Counted from the first letter of the stretch, positions 24,459-33,600 are shown. The stretch: DNA of 40,027 nucleotides from JAUWNP01 sp034430655 (GCA_034430655.1 DAOUEC010000206.1:1-40027), one strand, 5' to 3'. Numbers and translations are program-made. Notes: generated by a model not told the origin, from the sequence alone.

Positions 24459-24487
24459 TTGACAATGGTCCTGGGCTGTGATATTCT
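24459..24487 (+). promoter_or_regulatory. Promoter of the GT39-like gene
   Basis: TTGACA (24459-24464), 17-nt spacer, TATTCT (24482-24487). Expected start of transcription is near 24494, just before the ribosome site. Confidence 0.7.
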
Positions 24488-24510
24488 CTCTCAGCCAGCG
24501 GAGGTGTGGC

Positions 24511-26121
24511 GTGGCGAGAGGCGTGGACAGGCTGTGTTTGGGCGCAGTTATGGCGCTGGGCGGGTTCCTGCGGGTCTACCAGATCGGCGGCAAGGGGCTC
24601 TGGCTCGACGAGGCTTACAGCATCTGGCTGGGCTGGCAGCCGGTGGGGGAGATGCTCTCGTGGCTGGTCCGCATTGACCAGCACCCGCCGCTCTACTACC
24701 TGTTGCTGCACTTCTGGATGGCCCTGGGCGACGATCCGGCGACCGTGCGGGCGCTCTCTGCCCTGTGCGGCACGCTGACCATCCCCGCGATCTATCTGCT
24801 GGGCCGCCGCCTGGCCGATGGCAGGATCGGCCTCCTCGCCGCGCTGATCCTGGCCGTTTCCCCCTTCCACGTGCGTTTCGCCCAGGAGACGCGCATGTAC
24901 ACGCTGCTGGCGCTGAACGCATCGCTGGCGCTGTACGCGCTGGTATGCCTGCTGGACAGGGTTTCAGGTTGCAATGTTTCAAGTTCCAGGTTAGATAAAC
25001 GTGAAACCCACGGGCCCGACCTGGCCTGGCTGAGTTACGTGTTTTTCACGGCAGCGACATTTTTGACTCACAACGCGGCGGTTTTCCTTCCGGTTGCTAC
25101 AAACATCCTCGTGCTGGGCCTGTTCCTGGTGAGAGTTTCAGGTTACAAAGTTCCAGGTTTCAGGTTAGGCGACTGTGAAACCTCAAACCTGAAACCTGAA
25201 ACCCGATTCTTGCGCAACTGGCTGCTGGCCCAGGCAGGCGTGTTTCTGTTATGGAGTCCGTGGCTCCCGGCATTCGTCGTCCAGAGCGTAGGCGTCTACC
25301 GGGAGTTCTGGCTACCCGCGCCAACGTGGGGGACGGTCGTCGGTGCGGTGGGGGCCTTTGTGAGCGACTTTCTGCCGTTGCCGCCTGTCGGGGCTTATGC
25401 GGTGGGGATGCTGTACGCGGGGCTGGCGCTGCTGGGGCTGATCCACCTCCGCCGCCGCCCAGTGTGCATCGCGTTCCTGCTCGTCATCTTCACAACCCCA
25501 TTCGTGGGCGAGTGGTTGGTCAGCCTGCGCCGGCCCATCTTCTACGACCGCACGCTGATCTGGGCCTCGCTCCCGCTCTACCTGCTGCTGGCCGCCGGTG
25601 TGCTCCAATTGCGCCGCTGGCCCTACGTCCTCGCTGTCATCCTGATGATCCTGACCTTCAACGGCCTCTCGCTGTGCGAGTACTACGTCCATTTTGAGAA
25701 GGAGCAATGGGACGACGCGGCTGCGTTCGTCGCAGAGCGGGTGGAGCCCAACGATCTGATTCTGTTCAACGCGACCTGGACACAAATCCCGTTTGACTAT
25801 TACTTCCGCCGTATGTACAATCGCCCGGTGGCCGAGCACGGCGTGCCGGTAGACCTGTTCGACCGGGGCGTTTTGGAGCCAAAGATGACTGTGGACGATC
25901 TTCCCCACCTGCGGGCGCTCGTTCAGGGCCACGAGCGGGTGTGGCTGGTCTACAGCCACGACTGGTACACCGATCCGCAGGGGCTGATTCCTCCGGCGCT
26001 GGAAGAAGAACTTGACCTGCTCGACCGATGGGATTTCTATGGCCTGCAGGTATGGCTGTACGGAGTCGGTTGCGAGAAGAAGTCGCCGAATTTGACGCAT
26101 CAGGCGAAATGGAAGAGTTAG
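24511..26121 (+). CDS. Membrane glycosyltransferase of the GT39/ArnT-like class
   Basis: 536 aa from GTG 24511, which follows GCGGAGGTG and lies after the promoter. Many hydrophobic segments; the lumenal catalytic motif is LWLDEAYSI (Asp-Glu pair) and HPPLYYLLLHFWM is typical of polyprenyl-phosphate sugar-dependent transferases (GT39/GT83). It would move a sugar from a lipid-linked donor to a surface acceptor. Two in-frame heptamer arrays (24961-25008, 25135-25204) add Val-Ser-Gly-rich inserts to loops between membrane helices. The last 19 residues run into a MazG remnant, so the original end is lost. Confidence 0.85.
   Translation: MARGVDRLCLGAVMALGGFLRVYQIGGKGLWLDEAYSIWLGWQPVGEMLSWLVRIDQHPPLYYLLLHFWMALGDDPATVRALSALCGTLTIPAIYLLGRRLADGRIGLLAALILAVSPFHVRFAQETRMYTLLALNASLALYALVCLLDRVSGCNVSSSRLDKRETHGPDLAWLSYVFFTAATFLTHNAAVFLPVATNILVLGLFLVRVSGYKVPGFRLGDCETSNLKPETRFLRNWLLAQAGVFLLWSPWLPAFVVQSVGVYREFWLPAPTWGTVVGAVGAFVSDFLPLPPVGAYAVGMLYAGLALLGLIHLRRRPVCIAFLLVIFTTPFVGEWLVSLRRPIFYDRTLIWASLPLYLLLAAGVLQLRRWPYVLAVILMILTFNGLSLCEYYVHFEKEQWDDAAAFVAERVEPNDLILFNATWTQIPFDYYFRRMYNRPVAEHGVPVDLFDRGVLEPKMTVDDLPHLRALVQGHERVWLVYSHDWYTDPQGLIPPALEEELDLLDRWDFYGLQVWLYGVGCEKKSPNLTHQAKWKS
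24961..25008. repeat. Heptamer array (GTTTCAG) inside the GT39-like gene, first
   Basis: GTTTCAGGTTGCAATGTTTC and neighbours, ending with the complementary GTGAAACC. In frame; encodes VSGCNVSSSRL. Confidence 0.75.
25135..25204. repeat. Heptamer array (GTTTCAG/AAACCTG) inside the GT39-like gene, second
   Basis: A direct part (GTTTCAGGTTACAAAGTTCC) and a complementary part (AAACCTGAAACCTGAAACCC) that can fold back on each other. In frame; encodes VSGYKVPGFRL and TSNLKPETR. Confidence 0.75.
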
Positions 26122-26273
26122 CCGACGTTCTTGAGGTCGTATATGCCTTAGCGTCGGCTGAAGGCGTCAGCCAATTCCAACTTGAGGAGATGCGAGAGCA
26201 AAAACGAAGGGAAAGAGGCGGTTTCGATCGGAGGATTCTCCTCATAGAAACGATTTCGGACGGTAGAAGTCAC
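26055..26273 (+). pseudogene. N-terminally truncated MazG-like/phosphoribosyl-ATP pyrophosphohydrolase-like fragment
   Basis: The frame encodes LREEVAEF, then EELADVLEVVYALASAEGV and KRRERGGFDRRILL, the C-terminal two-thirds of a small MazG-like nucleotide pyrophosphohydrolase, including the EELADVLE metal-binding motif. The N-terminal part (usually VRDKIPEII) is absent and the fragment overlaps the end of the glycosyltransferase by about 67 nt. It is in frame with the following YjjX-type gene, so a fusion protein from ATG 26052 (252 aa) is possible; otherwise it is a remnant. Confidence 0.7.
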
Positions 26274-26810
26274 GTGAAGGCTGCTGTCGGCTCGACGAAT
26301 CCGGTCAAGATCGCGGCCACGATAGCGGTGTTGTGCCGTGTCTACGGCGGAGACGTGGGTGTGGATCCGGTGGCCGTGGAGAGCGGCGTCTCGCACCAGC
26401 CGTGGGGCAACGAGGAGACGCTGCGCGGCGCACTCAATCGGGCGCAGGCAGCACAACGCATGAGCGGCGCGACGCTGGGCGTCGGTTTCGAGGGGGGGCT
26501 GCTGGAGGTGCGGGGGCAGGTGTTCACCTGTGCCTGGTGTGCTGTCGTCCGCGACGACGGTGTGGTGGGCATCGCCGGTGGGGAGAACCTGCTCCTCCCG
26601 CCGTCCGTGGCGGCTGATGTGCGGGCGGGGGCGGAACTGGGGCCGGCGGTGGACGCGCTGACGGGGTTGCACAACACCAAGCAGGGCGGCGGCGCGATTG
26701 GCGCTCTGACTGGAGGCCAGCTCGACCGCCAGGCGGCTTACGAGCACCTGCTGACGATGGCGCTGGCGCGGCTGCTGACCCCGGCATACTACGAGCGGAA
26801 CAAGGAGTAA
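26274..26810 (+). CDS. yjjX: YjjX/DUF84-type inosine/xanthosine triphosphatase
   Basis: 178 aa from GTG 26274, which gives the family N-terminus VKAAVGSTNPVKIAA. Further family motifs are ESGVSHQPWGNEET, GVGFEGGL and LTGLHNTKQGGGAIG. The enzyme hydrolyses non-canonical purine NTPs (ITP, XTP) to protect nucleic acids. The ribosome site before GTG is weak and the frame is open upstream through a MazG-like fragment, so the product may carry that as an N-terminal extension; both parts would be house-cleaning NTP pyrophosphatases. The stop precedes the GH5-like gene by 6 nt. Confidence 0.85.
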   Translation: MKAAVGSTNPVKIAATIAVLCRVYGGDVGVDPVAVESGVSHQPWGNEETLRGALNRAQAAQRMSGATLGVGFEGGLLEVRGQVFTCAWCAVVRDDGVVGIAGGENLLLPPSVAADVRAGAELGPAVDALTGLHNTKQGGGAIGALTGGQLDRQAAYEHLLTMALARLLTPAYYERNKE

Positions 26811-26816
26811 GTGAAA

Positions 26817-28781
26817 ATGATAAGCATTGAGGGACCCTGGTTCAAGGACGAACACGGACGGACGCTGATCCTGCGCGGCGTCAACCTGGGCGGGAGCACC
26901 AAAGTGCCCTTCCGGCCGGACGGCGCGACCCACATCCGGGAGGGATTCTACGATCATCGCAACATCTCCTTCGTGGGGCGGCCTTTCCCGCTGGAGGAGG
27001 CCGACGAGCATTTCTCCCGGCTGCGGGCCTGGGGCTTCACCTTCCTGCGCTTCCTGGTCACCTGGGAGGCAATCGAGCACGCCGGGCCGGGCATCTACGA
27101 CGAGGAGTACCTGGACTACCTGTACGAGGTCGTGCGGAAGGCGGGCGAGTACGGCATCCATCTGTTCATTGACCCCCACCAGGACGTCTGGAGCCGCATG
27201 TCCGGCGGCGACGGCGCGCCTGGCTGGACCTTCGAGGTCGTGGGGATGGACGTCACCCGCTTCTCGGAGACAGGAGCGGCCATCGTCCACTGTATCCACG
27301 GCGACCCCTTCCCCCGTATGATCTGGCCGACCAACTACTCCAAACTGGCGGCGGCGACGATGTTCACCCTTTTCTTCGGAGGCAACGACTTCGCGCCGGA
27401 GACGAAGATACGCGAAATTATGGAGGAGGACGGCGAGCCAGTGCAGGAGTTCCTCCAGCGCCACTACATCAGCGCCATCAAACAGGTCGCGCTGCGGCTG
27501 AAGGATCTGCCCAACGTCGTGGGCTACGATACGATGAACGAACCGTCGTCCGGCCTCATCGGCTGGACGGATTTGAACTCCAGCGGCGGCATGCTGCGCC
27601 TGGGAGAGTCGCCCACTCCGTTCCAGGCGATGCTCCTGGGAGCAGGCTTCCCCCAGGAAGTCCAGGTGTGGGACATGCGGATCACGGGAGCCAAACGGCG
27701 CGGGCGCAATCTGGTGAACCCAGACGGGGTGCGCGTCTGGCGCGAGGGGAAGACTTGCGTCTGGAAGGAGAACGGCGTATGGGGCCTCGATGCGGACGGC
27801 GCGCCACGCCTGCTCCGGACCGACCACTTTGCGCGGGTCGGCAGCCGCCCGGTAGACTTTGCCAACGATTACCTGCGCCCCTTCGCCAACCGCTACGCCC
27901 GCGAGATTCGCTCCGTGAGCCCCGACGCTATCATCTTCGTCGAGGGCGCGCCGGGGCAGGGTCCTCCTCGCTGGGGGCCGGAGGACGAGCCGGATGGTTC
28001 GGCGGGGCTCACCACAAGCGTGGTCAATGCCTCCCACTGGTACGACGGCATGACCCTGTTCACCAAGAACTTCGTCCCATTCCTGGGCGTGGACTTCCAC
28101 ACGCACAAACTCATCTTCGGCCGCAGGCGGGTGCGGCGTTCGTTCGTCGAGCAACTGGCGCGTATCAAAGACTGGGCGGCGGAGCGGATGGGCGGCGTTC
28201 CCACCCTCATTGGCGAGTTCGGCATCCCCTTCGACATGCGGAACAAGCGGGCCTACCGCACGGGTGACTTCTCCCTCCAGGTGCGGGCGATGGACGCCAA
28301 CTTCCGGGCGATGGAGGCCAATCTGCTGAATTGTACTCTCTGGAACTACAGCGCCGACAACGATAATCGCTGGGGCGACCAGTGGAATGACGAGGACCTG
28401 TCCATCTTCAGCCGGGACCAGCAACCCCCCTCTTATCCCCTCTCCAGGGGGGAAGATCTACTCCAACCCGACGACGTCAACTCCGGCGGGCGGGCGCTGG
28501 AGGCAGTCGCGCGTCCTTATGCCCGCAAGGTCGCCGGGGAGCCGCTGCGGATGGCCTTCGACCTCAAGAGCCGCACCTTCGAGTTCGAGTTCCGGCACGA
28601 CCCGGCCGTCAGCGCTCCTACGGAGATCTTCGTGCCCAACTACCAGTACCCGGACGGCTATGTGGTCGAGGTGTCGGATGGGACGTATGGGGTAGATCGG
28701 GCCGGTCAGACCATCACCTATCGGCACAGTACCGGGCGGGACGTTCACCTCGTCCGCGTGCGGAGCCCTCGCCGAAGATGA
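26817..28781 (+). CDS. GH5-like glycoside hydrolase (endoglycoceramidase/glucosidase type)
   Basis: 654 aa, no signal peptide, so probably intracellular. Starts GPWFKDEHGRTLILRGVNLG, typical of GH5 enzymes acting on glycolipids or steryl glucosides. Acid/base E242 in GYDTMNEPSSG; nucleophile Glu near residue 465 in TLIGEFGIPFD. C-terminal beta-sandwich from about 570. AAGGAG before ATG 26817 makes this a better start than GTG 26811. A palindrome insert (28424-28457) adds PPSYPLSRGEDLLQ. Its stop overlaps the MFS start (ATGA), suggesting uptake and cleavage of one glycoside. Confidence 0.88.
   Translation: MISIEGPWFKDEHGRTLILRGVNLGGSTKVPFRPDGATHIREGFYDHRNISFVGRPFPLEEADEHFSRLRAWGFTFLRFLVTWEAIEHAGPGIYDEEYLDYLYEVVRKAGEYGIHLFIDPHQDVWSRMSGGDGAPGWTFEVVGMDVTRFSETGAAIVHCIHGDPFPRMIWPTNYSKLAAATMFTLFFGGNDFAPETKIREIMEEDGEPVQEFLQRHYISAIKQVALRLKDLPNVVGYDTMNEPSSGLIGWTDLNSSGGMLRLGESPTPFQAMLLGAGFPQEVQVWDMRITGAKRRGRNLVNPDGVRVWREGKTCVWKENGVWGLDADGAPRLLRTDHFARVGSRPVDFANDYLRPFANRYAREIRSVSPDAIIFVEGAPGQGPPRWGPEDEPDGSAGLTTSVVNASHWYDGMTLFTKNFVPFLGVDFHTHKLIFGRRRVRRSFVEQLARIKDWAAERMGGVPTLIGEFGIPFDMRNKRAYRTGDFSLQVRAMDANFRAMEANLLNCTLWNYSADNDNRWGDQWNDEDLSIFSRDQQPPSYPLSRGEDLLQPDDVNSGGRALEAVARPYARKVAGEPLRMAFDLKSRTFEFEFRHDPAVSAPTEIFVPNYQYPDGYVVEVSDGTYGVDRAGQTITYRHSTGRDVHLVRVRSPRRR
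28424..28457. repeat. C-run/G-run palindrome inside the GH5-like gene
   Basis: ACCCCCCTCTTATCCCCTCT then CCAGGGGGGAAGATC. In frame and in a loop before the C-terminal domain. Confidence 0.65.
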
Positions 28782-30052
28782 AGATAGACGCTTCTGACTT
28801 CGAACGGGAGGTGGAGCGCAACTACCGGTACAATTCTGTGGTCAACGTGCTGGATGGCACTTTCTTCTGGTTGGGGGCCAGTTTCATCGCCTCGCGCACT
28901 ATCTTGCCGCTCTACGTCAGCCACTTCACTGACAGCAAACTGGTGATCGGGTTGCTCTCGACGCTCGCCGCCGCTGGCTGGCTCCTACCCCAACTCTTCA
29001 CCGCCAATTGGGTACAGCGACTGCCGCGCAAAAAGGTGGTGGTGGTCAACCTGGGGCTGTTCACGGAACGGCTGCCGGTGGTTTTGATGGCGCCGGCGGC
29101 TATGCTTTCCATCCGTTTCCCCACGCTGGCTCTGATCGCCTTTTTCGTGCTGTTCGCCTGGCACGTGGTGGGGGCGGGCGTGGTTGCCGTCGCCTGGCAG
29201 GACATGATCGCCAAGGTCATCCCGCTCGACCGGCGGGGGAGGTTCTTTGGCATAGCCAACTTCGGCGGGACGGCGACCGGGGTACTGAGCGCGGCTGCTG
29301 CCACCTGGCTGCTTGGCCACTACGATTTTCCCTACGACTACGTGTTTTGCTTCGCGGTGGCTGCAGTCTTCATATTCATCTCGTGGGTCTTCCTGGCACT
29401 CACCCGCGAGCCGCCCCGGGTCAGTCAGGAGCCCATCATCTCGCAGCGGGAGTACTGGCGTCGTCTGCCGGCGATACTGCGTGCCGACCTGAACTTCCGG
29501 CGCTATCTGCTCAGCCAGGTCGTCATCGCCATGGGCGGGATGGCGGTCGGTTTTCTGGCCGTCTACGCCGCGCAGCGCTGGCAGTTGCCTGACAGTCAGG
29601 CCGGGAGTTTTACCGCCAGCATGCTCACCGGCCAGGCATTGTGTAACCTCTTGTTCGGGGTGCTGGCCGACCGCAAAGGGCACAAACTGGTGCTGGAATT
29701 AAGCATACTGCTCGGGGCGCTGGCCGTGGGACTGGCAGGGCTGGCTCCTGTCCCCGCCTGGTTCTACGCTGTCTTCGCCCTCAGCGGCGCGAGTGCGGCC
29801 GGCTTCATACTCTCGGGCATCATGATTGTATTCGAGTTCAGCGCTCCCGACGTGCGCCCGACCTACATCGGCCTGAACAACACGGTGGCCGGGATTGTGA
29901 ACGTCGTTGCACCGATGCTCGGCGGCTGGCTGGCCGGAGTGGTGGGGTATCGAGGGCTCTTCGCCGTGGCTTTCGTGATTACATTGGTGGGCTTTGCCAT
30001 GCTGCACTGGTCGGTGCGTGAACCGCGTCAGACCGCGAGGAATATCTTTTGA
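28778..30052 (+). CDS. MFS transporter next to the GH5-like glycosidase
   Basis: 424 aa with about twelve membrane segments. The N-terminus carries a cytoplasmic lead (EREVERNYRYNSVVNVLDGT) typical of a group of MFS proteins in Chloroflexota and related bacteria; motif-A-like GVLADRKGHK lies after TM8. Translationally coupled to the glycosidase (4-nt overlap). Substrate not known; sugar or glycoside is the obvious guess. The 3' end overlaps the convergent nucleotidyltransferase gene by 25 nt. Confidence 0.88.
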   Translation: MKIDASDFEREVERNYRYNSVVNVLDGTFFWLGASFIASRTILPLYVSHFTDSKLVIGLLSTLAAAGWLLPQLFTANWVQRLPRKKVVVVNLGLFTERLPVVLMAPAAMLSIRFPTLALIAFFVLFAWHVVGAGVVAVAWQDMIAKVIPLDRRGRFFGIANFGGTATGVLSAAAATWLLGHYDFPYDYVFCFAVAAVFIFISWVFLALTREPPRVSQEPIISQREYWRRLPAILRADLNFRRYLLSQVVIAMGGMAVGFLAVYAAQRWQLPDSQAGSFTASMLTGQALCNLLFGVLADRKGHKLVLELSILLGALAVGLAGLAPVPAWFYAVFALSGASAAGFILSGIMIVFEFSAPDVRPTYIGLNNTVAGIVNVVAPMLGGWLAGVVGYRGLFAVAFVITLVGFAMLHWSVREPRQTARNIF

Positions 30053-30357
30053 CCTTCGCGGCGAGCAACCTCAATAATGGCGCTGCTGTCGTCTTCTTCA
30101 AACTGGCGCTGTCCAACCGGAATAGGTTCTATGCGGCTGTCAGTCCGGGCGGCAACGTGCCAGAGGAGATTCACGTCCGCCCGCCTGCGTTCGCCGTCAA
30201 ACCGTGGTGATATTACCAGCAAATCTATATCACTCCAGGTATCGGGATGGCCGCTTGCTTGAGAGCCGAAGATGACCCCATGCTGAATGGGGATACCCCG
30301 TTCGATGAGGTTTCGTAGGTATTGCCTGACTACCCTGACAATTGATTCATCAATCAT
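30028..30357 (-). CDS. MNT-type minimal nucleotidyltransferase
   Basis: 109 aa. Polymerase-beta-like fold with GSQASGHPDTWSDIDLLVIS (31-50): G31-S32 and the metal-binding D43 and D45 are intact. In MNT/HEPN toxin-antitoxin pairs this protein AMPylates and silences the HEPN ribonuclease. Start ATG overlaps the stop of the HEPN fragment (ATGA), as in intact pairs. Confidence 0.9.
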   Translation of the reverse strand: MIDESIVRVVRQYLRNLIERGIPIQHGVIFGSQASGHPDTWSDIDLLVISPRFDGERRRADVNLLWHVAARTDSRIEPIPVGQRQFEEDDSSAIIEVARREGQKIFLAV

Positions 30358-30533
30358 TGGTATACCTCTTCCGCGCGGCGCAGATAATCCCTTGCCTCGT
30401 CCAGGGAGGGTGGAGGCATAAGCAAATCTGGATAGCGCCCTTCGATGTTGAAAGCATTCATTTCCGCCAGTAGGTCTATCTGAGCATCACTCAAAGAGAG
30501 TGCAGCAAGTTCGGCTTTTAAGTATACCGTCAA
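30354..30533 (-). pseudogene. C-terminal fragment of a HEPN-domain protein
   Basis: The frame encodes LKAELAALSLSDAQIDLLAE and then NAFNIEGRYPDLL and SLDEARDYLRRAEEVYQ, matching the last part of HEPN toxins. The catalytic R-x4-6-H motif and the first two helices are missing; a stop codon lies directly upstream in this frame. A good promoter (30521-30549) lies at the break. The partner MNT gene is intact. Confidence 0.75.
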
Positions 30534-30549
30534 GCGGCCGTCACGTCAA
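30521..30549 (-). promoter_or_regulatory. Promoter reading into the HEPN fragment and MNT gene
   Basis: Minus strand TTGACG, 17-nt spacer, TATACT. Transcription would start near 30514, inside the HEPN fragment, and could serve the MNT gene. Confidence 0.55.
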
Positions 30550-30566
30550 CTGCGTGCTGGTAAATC

Positions 30567-30595
30567 TTGACGAACTCGTTCAGGTGCTGTATAAC
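30567..30595 (+). promoter_or_regulatory. Promoter of the glycosidase-ligase fusion gene
   Basis: TTGACG (30567-30572), 17-nt spacer, TATAAC (30590-30595); about 46 nt of leader to the start codon. Confidence 0.6.
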
Positions 30596-30648
30596 TGGCG
30601 ACCTGCAAAATACGAGTACATAACGAGGATCGGTAGCGAGAACCAGTA

Positions 30649-33600
30649 TTGAAGCGTCCACTGAATCAACTCCGCCCTGCAATCCAACTGGCCCTGCTGG
30701 TCGCCGTCGCTCTGGCCGCGCAGGCCGTCTTCGTGGCCCACCAAACCCGCACGCGGGGCCTCCCCGACGGCTTCCCCGCGCCCGTGGCCGGGGCCGATGT
30801 GCCCGTCCTCGGCGTCAACGTCGCGCTGGAGCAGTACGACGACGGTAGGGGCGCGGTTACCGCGCCCCTGGAGGCTGCCCTGACCCGCATTGCCGAGGGG
30901 GGCTTCATCTGGGTGCGTCAGCCCTTCTACTGGAGCCAGATCGAGCCGACGGTAGGGGCGCGGTCACCGCGCCCCTACTTCGACTGGACGGTCCCCGACC
31001 GTATCCTGGCTGCGCTGGCCCGTCATCCCGGACTGCGGCTGGTGGCCGTCCTCGACGATAGCCCCCCTGTCCCCCCTGCCGACCCCGACCGCTTCGCCGC
31101 TTTCGCCGGAGCCTTCGCCGCCCGCTACGGCGCGCAGGTGGATTACTATCAGGTGTGGGACGAGCCGAACCTGGCGGCGCACTGGGGCGGTGGCCCGGTC
31201 AGCCCGCCCGCCTACGCCGACCTGCTGGCCCGCACCGTGCGCGCCATCCGTGCCGCTGATCCCGATGCCCGCATTCTCCTGGCCGGCCTGGCCCCCACCA
31301 TTGAGACCGGGCCCCAGAACCTGAGCGACATGCGTTACCTGGAGCAACTCTACCAGGCGGGGGCCGCTCCCTACTTCGACGTCGTGGTCGGCAAGCCCTA
31401 CGGCTTCGACACCGGCCCCGACGACCGCCGCGCCGACGAGATGGTGCTGAACTTCTCGCGCTTGCTCCTGCTGCGGGAGGTGATGGTCGCGCACGGCGAC
31501 GCGGGCAAAGCGATCTGGGCCAGCCACTGGGGGTGGAACGCGCTGCCGCCGGGGTGGACGGGCGCGCCCTCCCTCTGGGGCCAGACCGACGAGGCGACCC
31601 AGGCGGCCCGCACCATTGCGGCGCTGGAGCGGGCGCGCGCCGAGTGGCCCTGGGCCGGCGCGCTGATCCTGGAGCACTTCCAGCCCGCCGTCGCCCCCGA
31701 TGCCCCGCGCTGGGGCTTCGCGCTGGTGGGTCCAGATGGCACTCCCCGCCCGGTCTACGACGCAGTGGTCGCCTGGGCCGCCGCGCTCCCCGACGCTGCC
31801 CCTGTCGGCGGCTATCCGGCGCTCAACCGCTGGGCGACCTACGAGGGGGACTGGCGCGTCGGGCCGCTGGGCGCCGACGTTGGTCGTTCGACTGCGCTCA
31901 CGACAGGCTCCGGCGGCGACCGGGCCGCCTTCCGCTTCGACGGGCCGTCTGTCGCGCTGACGGTGCGGCGGGGGCCGTACCGCGCCTTCCTCTACATCAC
32001 GGTGGACGGCGCGCCGGCCAACCGGTTGCCCCGCGACAAGGCGGGCCGCGCCTACGTCGTGCTCTACGACACCGCCCCCGCCGTCGCGACCGTCCCCCTG
32101 GCGACCGGCCTCCCCCCCGGCCCGCACACTGTCCAGGTCGTGGCCGAGGGTGGGCAGGGCCAGTGGGCGCTGGTGGACTGGCGCGTGGGGGCGAAGCCGG
32201 TGCGCGATGGCTTCGGCTGGAAGATGGCCGGGCTGGCGGCGGCCGGGCTGGTGCTGGCGGCGCTCTTGATACACGACGCGCGGCGGGTGGAGTGGGGGGC
32301 GCTGGGCCGGGCGTTCCTGGGCTGGCCTGAGTGGGCGCAGGTGGCGCTGGTCGCGGCGCTGACCGGCCTGCTCTGGGCCACTGCCAGCGCAAGTTGGGGG
32401 CGAAGCCTTTCCGCTACTCCCTACTCCCTACTCCCTACTCCCTGCTTCATTCTCAGCCTGCTCGTGCTGCCGGTGTTGGCTGCTCTCTTCGCGCTGCGGC
32501 CCGACCTGGGATTGGCGCTGGTCGCCTTCACCGCGCCGTTCTACCTGCACCCTGGGGGCATGCTGTACCGGGCGCTCAGTTTGCCGGAAGTGCTGGTGGT
32601 GTTGTGTGGGATTGCAAATTGCAAATTGCAAATTGCAAATTGTAGATTGCGAATTGCGAATTGCGGATCGCTAATTGCGAGGAAGAGAGTCGCCTTTACC
32701 CCTCTCAACTGGGCCGTCGTGCTGCTGGTGGTGGCGGCGGTGATGACTGGTTTGGCCGCCGCCGACCGGTGGGCGGCGCTCTTTGAACTGCGGGCCGTTT
32801 TCCTGCTCCCAGCGCTCTACTATGGGCTGCTGCGGCTGGCCCATCTGGACGGGCGGGCCAGGTGGCGGATCCTGGATGGCTGGGTGCTGGGTGCCGTCGG
32901 GGTGGCGCTCATCGGCCTGGCGCAGTACGCACTGGGGCGCAATGTCGCCCTCGCCGAGGGAGGGCTGCCCCGCCTGCAGAGCGTCTACTACTCGCCCAAC
33001 AACGTGGGGTTGTACCTGGGGCGAGTGTGGCCGCTCTTGGTGGGCGTGGTGCTGTGGGGGGAGATGAACCTCTCCCCGAACCCCTCTCCCCATCCCTTCT
33101 TCCAAGGCGGGGGGAGGGAGTCTCTGTCTCCCCCTTCCCTCGTAGGGAAGGGGGCCGGGGGGTTAGGTCGCCGCCGGGCGCTCTACGGGCTGGCGTTGGT
33201 GCCAGTGACGCTGGCGCTTGCGCTCAGTTTCTCGCGAGGGGCGCTGCTATTGGGGATGCCGGCGGCGCTTTTGGTGATGGGCTGGCGAGCCGGGGTAGGG
33301 GCGCGGCGACCGCGCCCCTACCGCTGGGCGGCGCTGGCGCTCGTCGTGATCGGTGTGCTGGCGCTGCTCCCGCTCCTGCGCGTGCCGCGCTTCGCCTCGC
33401 TGTTCGACCTGCAGCAGGGCAGCACCTTCTTCCGGCTGGGACTGTGGCGCAGCAGCCTGGCGCTGATCCGCGAGCACCCCTGGTTCGGCGTCGGCCCGGG
33501 CAACTTCCAGGCCGCCTACCGTACCCGCTACGTCCTCCCCTCCGCCTGGGAGGAGTTCAACCTGGAGCACCCGCACAACGTCTATCTGGACCACTGGACG

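Noticed and set aside
26148..28424. 758-codon minus-strand frame opposite the YjjX and GH5-like genes
   Set aside because: Low-complexity product without family features; the plus strand has catalytic motifs of both enzymes.
28817..30052. A glycan biosynthesis operon from 24511 to 33870 as one unit
   Set aside because: Separate promoters (24459, 30567) and the minus-strand MNT gene in between break it up; only the theme is shared.
30534..30648. A protein fragment on the minus strand ending HLNEFVKIYQHAVDVTAA
   Set aside because: The frame is short, overlaps two promoters and the start of the fusion gene, and I could not tie it to a family.
30964..32274. 436-codon minus-strand frame opposite the fusion gene
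   Set aside because: Shadow frame of GC-rich coding DNA.
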